A stretch of 28,115 nucleotides of DNA. It comes from an uncultured Sutterella sp. GTDB taxonomy: Bacteria > Pseudomonadota > Gammaproteobacteria > Burkholderiales > Burkholderiaceae_F. The stretch is taken from the NCBI GenBank assembly GCA_900554375.1, contig USHK01000001.1, forward strand, positions 1 to 28,115, in the 5' to 3' direction. Positions 15,029 through 22,645 of this stretch are shown in pieces. Made by a program: the position numbers and the translations under genes. A model generated the notes under the pieces. It searched no databases. It saw only the letters and a program-made list of their open reading frames with translations, and had not been told where the DNA came from. Positions within the stretch are counted from its first letter, which is position 1, and the number at the start of each line of letters is the position of its first letter.

Positions 15029-16459
15029 ATGTGCACTACTTTTATTGTCGGAGATAAAGCTACGGTTGACGGTTCTTTCTTAGTTGCAAGAAGTGCCGAC
15101 AGCTCTGCGCTCAAGGCTCAGTTGTTCATCATTCATCCTGCTTGCTACTATCCGGAAGGCGCGATGTACCGCACAAAGGATCACAACGGTGCAACCGATT
15201 TCAGCTATCCGCAGCCTGTGCACGCTATGCGCTATACCTCGGTTCCTAATTGGCAGACAAAGCTGCACGGTGCCGTCGGTTTTAACGAAGCCGGACTGGG
15301 CGTGACCGGTACAGAGTCTATTTTTGCCCGTGACGACGCGCTTGCCATTGATCCTTATAACAAAGAAACCGGTATCACTGAAGACGACATTATTGATGTC
15401 ATTCTTCCTCGCTGCCATACCGCTGCCGAAGGCGTTGAACTCTTAGGCAAGATCATCGAAACACACGGCGCCGGTGAAGGCTTCGGCGTTGCATTTGTCG
15501 ATGACAACGAAATTTGGTATTTGGAAACCGGTACCGGTCATCAGTGGATGGCTCAGAGAATTCCGGAAGACGTGTACTTCGGTTCCGGCAATCAGGGACG
15601 TCTGCGCCTTTATGACCCGAACGCTTCTGAATTCAAAGGCAGCCCCGATCTGATTGACTTTGCAATTAGACATGGCTTCTACGATCCGAAGAAGGGGCCG
15701 TTTGATTTTGCCGCTGCTTACACCCGCAATGACGATCGTGATCGTGTATACAACGATCCGCGCGTTTGGCAGATCCAGAAGCTCTTCAATCCGTCCGTAA
15801 TTCAGCCGGTTGAAGACGGTCGTGAATTCGGCGTCTTCATGAAGCCCGAACGCAAGCTTTCCCTCGAAGATGCTAAGCGTGTGATGCGCGATCACTTTGA
15901 CGGCAGCGAGCACGACCCGTATTCTCACGGCTTGAACGGCAGTGAACCTTGGCGCCCTGTCAGCGTCTTCCGTACCTATGAGGCTCACGTCATGCAGGTT
16001 CGTCCTTGGCTGCCGAGAGCCATCGGCGATGTGATCTACATTGCTTTCGGCATGGCCGATCTGTCCTGCTTCATGCCGTTCTACCAGGGACTCGAACAGG
16101 TTCCGGGTCATTACGGCATCGGTACCTGCCAGGCAGACAGCGCTTCTGTTTATTGGAAGTTCCGTAAGCTTCAGACGCTTGTCATGACCGACTATCCGAC
16201 ATTCGCTCCGATCGTGAAGAAAGCTTTCGGTGATCAGGAACGTGCCATGACGGCTAAACAGGAACAGATGGAAAAGCAGTATGTGGAATTGATCAAGTCC
16301 GACAAGAAAGCTGCTACCGCTCTCCTGCAGAAGACTAATCTTGAACTTCTGGCAGAATGTGAAGCACTCGCTGAAGACCTGACAAATCAGATCTTCACAT
16401 TGGCTACTGAAAATATTCAGAAGGCCAATTTCTTCGCCAATCGTTCAAAGAAAGACTAA
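15029..16459 (+). CDS. C69-family dipeptidase (PepD/PipD type, Ntn hydrolase)
   Basis: C69 dipeptidases are N-terminal-nucleophile hydrolases that cleave dipeptides. The ATG at 15029 gives MCTTFIVGDKATVDGS, placing the expected catalytic Cys at position 2; AAGGAG at 15017-15022 is six bases upstream. A TTG six bases earlier is in frame but would bury the nucleophile, so it is rejected. The 476-residue length and the motifs NEAGLGVTGTES, GAGEGFGVAFVDDNEIWYLETG and GNQGRL match the family. There is no signal peptide, so it is probably cytosolic. TTGAGT (14969) and TAGAAT (14994) upstream are a weak candidate promoter. The gene is monocistronic with a strong terminator after it. Confidence 0.92.
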   Translation: MCTTFIVGDKATVDGSFLVARSADSSALKAQLFIIHPACYYPEGAMYRTKDHNGATDFSYPQPVHAMRYTSVPNWQTKLHGAVGFNEAGLGVTGTESIFARDDALAIDPYNKETGITEDDIIDVILPRCHTAAEGVELLGKIIETHGAGEGFGVAFVDDNEIWYLETGTGHQWMAQRIPEDVYFGSGNQGRLRLYDPNASEFKGSPDLIDFAIRHGFYDPKKGPFDFAAAYTRNDDRDRVYNDPRVWQIQKLFNPSVIQPVEDGREFGVFMKPERKLSLEDAKRVMRDHFDGSEHDPYSHGLNGSEPWRPVSVFRTYEAHVMQVRPWLPRAIGDVIYIAFGMADLSCFMPFYQGLEQVPGHYGIGTCQADSASVYWKFRKLQTLVMTDYPTFAPIVKKAFGDQERAMTAKQEQMEKQYVELIKSDKKAATALLQKTNLELLAECEALAEDLTNQIFTLATENIQKANFFANRSKKD

Positions 16460-16480
16460 GCCGCTTGAAAGAGCAAAACA

Positions 16481-16505
16481 AAACGCCGCGATTAGCGGCG
16501 TTTTT
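16481..16505 (+). terminator. Terminator after the C69 dipeptidase gene
   Basis: AAACGCCGC (16481-16489) and GCGGCGTTT (16495-16503) form a perfect stem with a 5-base loop, followed by TT within a five-T run. Confidence 0.9.
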
Positions 16506-16515
16506 CATCGAGGCG

Positions 16516-16546
16516 AAAAACGGAGTTCACATTCGAACTCCGTTTT
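16516..16546 (-). terminator. Terminator after the NapC/NirT cytochrome gene
   Basis: AAAACGGAGTTC (16517-16528) pairs with GAACTCCGTTTT (16535-16546) around a 6-base loop. On the minus strand five Ts follow. It is oriented for the convergent cytochrome gene, so two back-to-back terminators sit between the genes. Confidence 0.85.
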
Positions 16547-16555
16547 CTCTAAGAA

Positions 16556-17191
16556 TTATTTCTTAGCAGCAGCGTCAGCCTGTTCCCAAGCTTTGGCTGG
16601 ATCAGGCCATTTACCTGTAGCTTTAATGATTTCATCAGCCATCTTATAGTTGTGGCCGGCGGTCTTGTGACACATGATGCAGTTTGTCGGTTTGTCGATG
16701 AAGCCGGCGTGCATTTTTGCAACCATCGGGTTCTTAGCGTTATACATATCGGCCAAGTTATGGCAGCCGCGGCAGTTGCGGAAATTGTAAGAGACCATCC
16801 AGTCGTTTACAGCCTTAGAAAGTTCAGGGCGTTTTTCCAGCCACATCTGAGGAGTATTCAGGGTTCCGCGTAATTCACCGAAACCGGAGATAGAACCGGC
16901 TTTAGCCTTTGCGAACAGAAGTTCGACATAAGCAACAGGTGTCAACGGACGATTGGTTTCGTTTAAGAGGTGGCAGTCTGAACATCCGGCTGTATAACCT
17001 GACGGGGTTCTGGCGTGTTGCCCCTGTTTCCATGCATAGGTGACACCGTCCATAGAGTGGCACCAGCCTGTACAGAATTTATCGGTACCTGCCCACTGAA
17101 CAACACCAACGAGTCCTGCCGTGCACAGAATACCTACGACGATGCCGATGACAAGGATCCAAAAAGTACCCCATTTTCCGGTTTGAGACAT
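16556..17191 (-). CDS. NapC/NirT-family tetraheme cytochrome c (quinol dehydrogenase) with a CX3CH first heme site
   Basis: Proteins of this family (NapC, NrfH, NirT, CymA) are anchored by one N-terminal helix and pass electrons from quinol to periplasmic reductases. The 211-residue protein has a membrane helix at about 10-31 and four heme sites: C40-TGW-C44-H45, CSDCH at 70-74, CRGCH at 140-144 and CIMCH at 171-175. The first has three rather than two intervening residues; I checked this by translating the bases. CHSM with Met47 resembles the His/Met pattern of NrfH heme 1. His59, His161 and His180 are candidate distal ligands. AGGGAG lies upstream of the ATG. It could be the missing NapC for the nap operon or serve another reductase; no reductase gene is adjacent. 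Confidence 0.87.
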   Translation of the reverse strand: MSQTGKWGTFWILVIGIVVGILCTAGLVGVVQWAGTDKFCTGWCHSMDGVTYAWKQGQHARTPSGYTAGCSDCHLLNETNRPLTPVAYVELLFAKAKAGSISGFGELRGTLNTPQMWLEKRPELSKAVNDWMVSYNFRNCRGCHNLADMYNAKNPMVAKMHAGFIDKPTNCIMCHKTAGHNYKMADEIIKATGKWPDPAKAWEQADAAAKK

Positions 17192-17439
17192 TATGTACTC
17201 CCTTTTATTCGCTTCCCAGGGTGAAATTAGAAAGCATGTTATTTGACTTAAGAATTAGGTAGAGACGGTATAGAGCCGCTCTCACCTTCATAATATTATC
17301 TTAAGAAAACAAAAATTGCTTTTCTACCTACCTTGTGATTAGGAAGATACCATTAAGGGTTTTCTCTATGATCGTTCGGTACTCGATATCCTTTATTCAA
17401 GAAATTCAAAGGGTTGTTCTTTCTTGACCAAATTGGGCG

Positions 17440-18192
17440 TTAGCCAAGTAAGGCTATGACAACACTTTGTTCAGGAATCTGAATATAGGCTTCAGATCCG
17501 ATTTCTAAGCCGTGATTGCCGCGAATGAAACCAACAACGTTTAGACCGTTCGGAAGTCTGAGCGTGACTTCTCCGCCTTTATCTTTTTGAGGAAGGCGGG
17601 AGACTTGGCCAAAAAGAAAGCAACGGCTGCTGTCTTCAGGTTTTTCTTTAGAAACAGTGGCTGCAGATGCCTTGAACAAAGCTAAAACACTTTTACCAAC
17701 CTGCAAGTCAAGAAGCTGCCGGCTTTCTAGGGTGACGCTAGATCGAAGATACTGACCTTCACAGACCTTCATTTTCACCTTACACATAGACATCCCGCCG
17801 TGAATGTCTTCAATCACGCAAGGAATAATGTTACGGATGCTCATACGCAGCGCAACGGAGGCTAAAGCTGCAAGTTTAGGAGATTCTCCCGCCTGGATGT
17901 CGGTCAGAATTTGGTTTCTTACTTTATTTAAAGCGGCCGAGGCTTCCAGCACGGCCTCACCTGCCTCGGTAATACGAGCGCCTCCGCCGGCGTTTCCGCC
18001 AACAGTTTTCTCTACCAATGGTTCGCCGGCTAGAGCGGAGAGTGTCTCAATGGCCTGCCATGCAGCCTTATAGCTGATGCCCGCGCTGCGTGCAGCCTCA
18101 GAAATACTCCCGTACTGCTTGATACGTTGGAGAACGTCAATTCTCTTATCAACAACATTTTGAGAAAGAGCGTCGGAAATATTTAAGGCCAT
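17440..18192 (-). CDS. modE: ModE, molybdate-responsive transcriptional regulator
   Basis: ModE senses molybdate and represses the transporter operon, and in some bacteria activates molybdoenzyme genes. The 250-residue protein has an N-terminal winged helix-turn-helix (about 15-85) with the family signature GSISEAARSAGISYKAAW and the GGNAGGGARIT wing. Two C-terminal Mop/TOBE-like molybdate-binding domains follow (about 120-185 and 190-250). Length is near the E. coli protein (262). The ATG at 18192 has AAGGG upstream. It is divergent from modABC, and the 104-base gap carries a candidate operator (18218-18249) that would control both directions. Confidence 0.93.
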   Translation of the reverse strand: MALNISDALSQNVVDKRIDVLQRIKQYGSISEAARSAGISYKAAWQAIETLSALAGEPLVEKTVGGNAGGGARITEAGEAVLEASAALNKVRNQILTDIQAGESPKLAALASVALRMSIRNIIPCVIEDIHGGMSMCKVKMKVCEGQYLRSSVTLESRQLLDLQVGKSVLALFKASAATVSKEKPEDSSRCFLFGQVSRLPQKDKGGEVTLRLPNGLNVVGFIRGNHGLEIGSEAYIQIPEQSVVIALLG

Positions 18193-18216
18193 TTTGATCC
18201 CTTATTTAACGAGTAT

Positions 18217-18249
18217 TGTTATTTTATCGGTATTCGATATTAGAATAAC
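18217..18249 (+). promoter_or_regulatory. modA promoter overlapped by a candidate ModE operator
   Basis: GTTATTTTATCG (18218-18229) faces the inverted CGATATTAGAATAAC (18235-18249). Both arms read GTTATT-Y-TA when oriented alike, but the right arm has three extra bases. TTGTTA (18217-18222) and TAGAAT (18241-18246), 18 bases apart, could be the modA -35 and -10. The palindrome thus covers the whole promoter, as expected for a repressor. Known ModE sites have a similar A/T-rich CGTTATAT-type half-site. Confidence 0.5.
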
Positions 18250-18296
18250 GGCATGAAAGTTTCATATTTGCTTACATTATATCCAATGAGGAAGTT

Positions 18297-19046
18297 ATGA
18301 AGAAAACAATTATCGGTCTTGCAACCCTTTTGGCCGCTTTAGGTACAGGAGTTTCCGCTGCAGAAATCAATGTCGCAGTAGCGGCAAACTTTACAGCGCC
18401 AATCAAAGAAATCGCCGCTATTTATGAAAAGGAGAGCGGAAATAAGATTTTGGCTTCTTTCGGTGCCACAGGCGCTTTCTATGCACAGATCAAAAACGGA
18501 GCTCCTTATCAGGTGTTATTTGCTGCAGACGCTAAGACACCTAAGAAAATCGTCGAAGAAGGTCTCGGCATTGATGCTAAACCCTACGCCTTTGGAAAAT
18601 TAGTTCTCTGGAGTGCTGCAGATAATTTCGTCAAGCAGGATCCGAACTTCATCTTATCCGACGCTGTTAACAAAATCGCTGTTGCCAACCCCAAGTTAGC
18701 TCCCTATGGTGAGGCTGCTTATCAGACTATGGAAAAATGGGGAAATCTTAAGAAAGCCGAACCCAAGTTCGTAACAGGTGACAATATCGGTAAGACTTTC
18801 CAGTACGCTAAGACAGCAAATGCCCAGGTAGGTTTTGTTGCGCTTTCTCAAGTCTACAAAGACGGCAAATTCACCTCTGGTTCCGGCTGGATTATTCCAG
18901 CTGACTGTTACAAGCCCATTCGTCAGGATTCCGTTATCCTCAACCCTGGGAAGGATAATAAAGCCGTCGCCGACTTCATGAAATTCATGGCAACAAGCCC
19001 GAAAGTTCAGAAGGTTATCGACTCTTACGGCTATAGTACGAAGTAA
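18297..19046 (+). CDS. modA: ModA, periplasmic molybdate-binding protein
   Basis: ModA captures molybdate (and usually tungstate) in the periplasm and delivers it to ModBC. A signal peptide covers residues 1-21 (cleavage after VSA). The mature N-terminus EINVAVAANFTAPIKEIA, the SFGATGAFYAQIKNGAPYQV block and the ADAKTPKKIVEEG stretch are characteristic of ModA. Length is 249, close to E. coli ModA (257). GAGGA precedes the ATG. modB starts 18 bases downstream and modC follows, forming modABC. The operon is divergent from modE and probably repressed by it when molybdate is plentiful. Confidence 0.95.
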   Translation: MKKTIIGLATLLAALGTGVSAAEINVAVAANFTAPIKEIAAIYEKESGNKILASFGATGAFYAQIKNGAPYQVLFAADAKTPKKIVEEGLGIDAKPYAFGKLVLWSAADNFVKQDPNFILSDAVNKIAVANPKLAPYGEAAYQTMEKWGNLKKAEPKFVTGDNIGKTFQYAKTANAQVGFVALSQVYKDGKFTSGSGWIIPADCYKPIRQDSVILNPGKDNKAVADFMKFMATSPKVQKVIDSYGYSTK

Positions 19047-19064
19047 TTAGGATTTAGGACTGAC

Positions 19065-19745
19065 ATGTTTACTGCGGAAGAACTGCTTCCTGTTAAGCTG
19101 ACCTTAGAGCTTGCTTTGATTACGACGGTCTTTTTGCTTTTGGTGGCAACGCCGCTCGCCTGGTGGCTGTCGCATACCAAGTCAAAGTGGAGGGCACCGA
19201 TCAGCTCGATTGTGACCTTGCCTTTAGTTCTTCCGCCAAGCGTGCTTGGTTTCTATCTCCTCGTTGCCATGGGACCGTCGGGTCCTTTAGGCAAGCTCAC
19301 TGAGGCTTTGGGCATCGGCTTGCTGACATTTACTTTCCCCGGTCTTGTGATCGGAAGTATTGTTTATTCGATGCCGTTTGCCGTCCAGCCACTACAGGCG
19401 GCTTTTGAATCTATCGGCAAGCGTCCTTTGGAGGTTGCCGCTACCTTGGGAGCCAAACCGCTTGACGCCTTTTTTAACGTCGTTCTCCCGCTTGCTAAGC
19501 CCGGCTTTGTGACAGCAGCGCTTCTAACATTTGCGCATACCATCGGAGAATTCGGCGTCGTTTTGATGATCGGCGGCAACGTTCCCGGTAAAACACAAGT
19601 TGTTTCGACGGAAATTTACAGCTATGTTGAAGCCATGGAGTACGGTAAAGCTCATTGGCTTGCCGGTGGTATGGTGGTCTTTAGTTTCTTCGTTTTGCTC
19701 GGCCTAACGCTGTTAAACCGCCATAATGAACGCGTTATGCCTTAA
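19065..19745 (+). CDS. modB: ModB, molybdate ABC transporter permease
   Basis: ModB forms the inner-membrane channel of the molybdate transporter as a dimer. The 226-residue protein has about five membrane helices. The LPLVLPPSVLGFYLL block near the N-terminal half is a ModB hallmark. The EAA loop that contacts the ATPase is at about 133-156 (EVAATLGAKPLDAFFNVVLPL). FAHTIGEFGVVLMIGGN and the GKTQVVSTEIY region also match. Length is typical (E. coli 229). AGGAC lies before the ATG at 19065; it sits between modA and modC in one operon. Confidence 0.95.
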   Translation: MFTAEELLPVKLTLELALITTVFLLLVATPLAWWLSHTKSKWRAPISSIVTLPLVLPPSVLGFYLLVAMGPSGPLGKLTEALGIGLLTFTFPGLVIGSIVYSMPFAVQPLQAAFESIGKRPLEVAATLGAKPLDAFFNVVLPLAKPGFVTAALLTFAHTIGEFGVVLMIGGNVPGKTQVVSTEIYSYVEAMEYGKAHWLAGGMVVFSFFVLLGLTLLNRHNERVMP

Positions 19746-19764
19746 CTTTTTCAGATTTTGATGT

Positions 19765-20853
19765 ATGTCTGATTCTTTAAGCTCGGCTTCTTTGCTGCTT
19801 CCTCGGGAAGACGGCTTTAAGCTGGAATGTTCTTTTGATTTTCCGAATTCCGGCATCACCGTGCTTTTCGGCGCTTCCGGGTCCGGCAAAACCACCGTTC
19901 TTCGCTGCATTGCAGGATTAGAGCGAGCACAGGGCTTTGTCAAAGTTGACGGAGTTTATTGGCAGAACGACGAGCAAAAACTTTTCCTTCCTACCTGGGA
20001 ACGGCCCTTGGGCTATGTTTTTCAGGAAGCGTCCCTCTTTCCGCATATGACGGCGAAGCAAAATATTGAATTTGCTGTCAAACGTAGTAAGTCGGCAGAT
20101 GCTCGCTCGCGTATGGAAGAAGCGATCGATTTATTAGGTATTCGAGGTCTTCTCGAAAGAAAGCCGGCCCAGCTCTCCGGTGGAGAACGTCAGCGCGTAG
20201 CAATTGCAAGAGCCGTTGCTACGGAACCCAAGATCATGCTGTTTGACGAGCCTTTAGCAGCTTTGGATTTCAAACGGAAGTCGGAGATCATGCCTTGGCT
20301 GGAGAAACTGAAAAGCAATCTCAAGATTCCGATGTTGTATGTGACGCATTCCGCAGAGGAAGTATTGCATTTGGCCGATAACCTCATCGTAATGGAAGAC
20401 GGAAAAATTAAAACTTCGGGCGCTCTCACCGACGTTCTTGCGAACATTGATTTACCGATCAAGATCGGTGAAGACACAGGCGTGCTGCTTAAAGGGACGG
20501 TTGTATCTAAAGAGACGGAATGGTCTTTAATGACGGTGGACTGCGGAAAGATTTCACTTCATATTAGCGATAACGGACAGCCGATCGGAAGTCCGGCTTC
20601 GCTTCGAATATTGGCCAGAGAAGTTGTGTTTGCCAGAGAAAAACCGGCAGGATTATCTGTTCAGAACGTTTTCGAAGGCTTTGTCGAGGAGATTTCAGTA
20701 CAAAGTGACTCCTCTGGCGCCTTGATTCGTGCGAATTGTTCAGGACAGATCATTGTAGGGAAACTGACTCGTAAAGCACTCAGCGAACTCGGCATAAAAC
20801 AAAGGAGCCGGGTCTGGCTCCTTATCAAGAGTGTTGCACTTTTGTCAGTCTAA
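19765..20853 (+). CDS. modC: ModC, molybdate ABC transporter ATP-binding protein
   Basis: ModC powers molybdate import. The 362-residue protein has an ABC domain with Walker A GASGSGKTT (36-44), a Q-loop at VFQEASLFPH (85-94), signature LSGGERQRVAIARA (137-150) and Walker B IMLFDEP (157-163). A C-terminal Mop/TOBE regulatory domain follows (about 290-360), typical of ModC. The start is the ATG at 19765, 19 bases after modB, with only a weak ribosome-binding site; an overlapping ATG at 19761 is closed at once by TGA. The stop codon overlaps that of the convergent DUF3426 gene, leaving no space for an intergenic terminator. Confidence 0.95.
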   Translation: MSDSLSSASLLLPREDGFKLECSFDFPNSGITVLFGASGSGKTTVLRCIAGLERAQGFVKVDGVYWQNDEQKLFLPTWERPLGYVFQEASLFPHMTAKQNIEFAVKRSKSADARSRMEEAIDLLGIRGLLERKPAQLSGGERQRVAIARAVATEPKIMLFDEPLAALDFKRKSEIMPWLEKLKSNLKIPMLYVTHSAEEVLHLADNLIVMEDGKIKTSGALTDVLANIDLPIKIGEDTGVLLKGTVVSKETEWSLMTVDCGKISLHISDNGQPIGSPASLRILAREVVFAREKPAGLSVQNVFEGFVEEISVQSDSSGALIRANCSGQIIVGKLTRKALSELGIKQRSRVWLLIKSVALLSV

Positions 20854-21716
20854 TTTTCCAATACCTTGACTTTGTAGGAAGTTGGCCGTCCTTCTTCAAA
20901 ACTAAAAGGAATCACGATGTTGGAGGTACCGCCGCCGTCTATGGATTCAATCTTCGGATCTGTCTTGTACTCCGCAGGTTCGAAGATTTTTTGTACTCTG
21001 GAATTGCCGGCTCCCTCAAGTGTCAGCTGAATAACAGGGAGCTTTTGAGTTCGCATATCTTGGTTCTGAATCTGAAGCTTCAGTTCCCACTGCCCCTGAG
21101 AAAGCGCGTTGATTTGATTAGAAAGAACAACAGGGGTTCTAAGAGGAGGACAGTAAAGGTAGTCGCAGCTTTGCTGAGAAATGGTTTTTAAAGGCTCTTT
21201 TTTCAGGATTTCCGGCTGCAGGAAAAGTGTTACCTGCCATGCTGCCAGAATCACAAAACAGACACAGATGAACAGAATGATGGATCGGACAATTCCGGGC
21301 GTGCGCGAGGGATCCATCGGGTCGCCGAGATCATCCTCCGGCGGGAGAATGACACCGTCACTGCCTTTGACGCCAAACTTCTCAATGGGGTCAGGAGCCA
21401 GGGGGGCGGGTTTTGCTTCGAGTTTGTTTTCCTGAGTCGTAACTTCTTTTTTCAAGGGCGCAGAAAGTTCTGAAATATCTTTCGAAAGAGATGCCATCAG
21501 AGCTTTCGGGTCTTTTGGGCGCTCGGAAGAGGGCTGAGCTGTAGTAACAGGGTCTGAGGGACGTGCCGAAGCAGACGGAAGCTTAAAGTCTTGGGGCAGC
21601 TTTTTAAGGTCTGCAGGGACAATTTTCGGAATGTTCTGTTGCTTCACATTCCCGCCCAGGGAGGGTTCGGACGGGAAGTTGTAATGGTTCGAATCACCCT
21701 CAAATTTAGGTTCCAT
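20850..21716 (-). CDS. DUF3426-type single-pass membrane protein, last gene of the aroQ-acc operon
   Basis: This 288-residue protein of unknown function has a Pro/Ser-rich, probably disordered N-terminal region (1-140), one membrane helix (about 145-166) and a C-terminal periplasmic beta-rich domain. That domain contains CDYLYC (184-189) and WELKLQIQNQDMRTQKLPVIQLTL, resembling DUF3426. In many betaproteobacteria a DUF3426 protein follows prmA and carries an N-terminal zinc ribbon; no CXXC pairs are present here. The frame extends to 21782 inside prmA, but the ATG at 21716 has AGAGG upstream and leaves a 17-base gap after prmA, so it is preferred. Its stop overlaps the modC stop. Function is unknown. 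Confidence 0.7.
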   Translation of the reverse strand: MEPKFEGDSNHYNFPSEPSLGGNVKQQNIPKIVPADLKKLPQDFKLPSASARPSDPVTTAQPSSERPKDPKALMASLSKDISELSAPLKKEVTTQENKLEAKPAPLAPDPIEKFGVKGSDGVILPPEDDLGDPMDPSRTPGIVRSIILFICVCFVILAAWQVTLFLQPEILKKEPLKTISQQSCDYLYCPPLRTPVVLSNQINALSQGQWELKLQIQNQDMRTQKLPVIQLTLEGAGNSRVQKIFEPAEYKTDPKIESIDGGGTSNIVIPFSFEEGRPTSYKVKVLEN

Positions 21717-21733
21717 AGCCGCCTCTTTTCTAT

Positions 21734-22633
21734 TTAGTGAATCTGACCGGCCAAACAAATCCATCCGTCCATAGACTTCCAAACGGAAAGCGGGGAGTCA
21801 GGACGATAAGAGCCATAAACCTCGATCAGTTCTTCTGCCTGTCTTTCCAAAATGCCGGAAAGAACAAGATATCCGCCTTTTTTCACGCGCGCTAGAAGCG
21901 CAGGAGCTAAAAGTCGAAGCGGATTGCTGAGGATGTTTGCCACAACGACATCGAACTTCTCATCCGGCATATCCTCCGGTAGGTAGAAACTGGCGTCTGC
22001 CCGGTTCACCTCTGCATTATAGTCGGCAGCTTCAATGGCTTGAGGATCGATGTCCGTACCGAGTACTCTGGACGCCCCGAGTTTCTTAGCAGCGACCGCC
22101 AGAATACCGGAGCCGCAGCCATAGTCCAAAACGGACTTCCCCTCTAAGTTATGGTCGTGCAGCCATTCTAAACAAAGACGTGTTGTAGGATGGGTGCCGG
22201 TTCCGAAAGCGACGCCGGGATCTAAGCGGATGTTGACGGCATCCGGGTTAGGCGGCTCGTGCCAAGACGGAACGATCCAAAGATCGCCGGCAATCTGAGT
22301 CGGGGTAAACTGGGCCTGCGTAATGCGAACCCAATCGTTATCCGGAACTTCGGTTCTGCCTTCGAGAACCGGCTTTTTAAGACCTTGCTCTTTAAGCGCA
22401 GCTTCCAGAGCTCCTTCCATGTTGAAGTCCTCTCCGCAGAGGACCTTCAGACGAGAGCTGTCCCAAGCGAAATCATCAATCTCGATTCCGGGTTCTCCGA
22501 AAATCGGTTTTTCACGTTCGGTTTCAGCATCGGCGTCTTCAATAGAGACCGAATAGGCGCCTTTGTCCATTAAGAAGTCGGTCAGGGGCTCGACTTCTTT
22601 CTTATCCGTCAGCAGAGAGTATTCGAATAACAT
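21734..22633 (-). CDS. prmA: Ribosomal protein L11 methyltransferase
   Basis: PrmA trimethylates lysines and the N-terminal amine of ribosomal protein L11 using S-adenosylmethionine. The 299-residue length is typical (E. coli 293). Motifs seen are LDPGVAFGTGTHPTT (137-151), the SAM-binding LDYGCGSGILAVAA (169-182), acidic Asp194 in GTDIDPQAI, and the catalytic VVANILSNPL near 232-241. It starts 12 bases after the accC stop, and the DUF3426 gene follows. The association with accBC is conserved in many proteobacteria. Confidence 0.95.
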   Translation of the reverse strand: MLFEYSLLTDKKEVEPLTDFLMDKGAYSVSIEDADAETEREKPIFGEPGIEIDDFAWDSSRLKVLCGEDFNMEGALEAALKEQGLKKPVLEGRTEVPDNDWVRITQAQFTPTQIAGDLWIVPSWHEPPNPDAVNIRLDPGVAFGTGTHPTTRLCLEWLHDHNLEGKSVLDYGCGSGILAVAAKKLGASRVLGTDIDPQAIEAADYNAEVNRADASFYLPEDMPDEKFDVVVANILSNPLRLLAPALLARVKKGGYLVLSGILERQAEELIEVYGSYRPDSPLSVWKSMDGWICLAGQIH

Positions 22634-22645
22634 GAGTTAGCAGCC

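Noticed and set aside
15443..16111. 222-codon frame antisense to the C69 dipeptidase gene
   Set aside because: No ribosome-binding site or recognisable domain; explained by the coding bias of the dipeptidase.
17243..17257. FNR-box-like TTGAC-N4 upstream of the NapC/NirT gene
   Set aside because: The second half does not match ATCAA, so it is not a credible FNR site.
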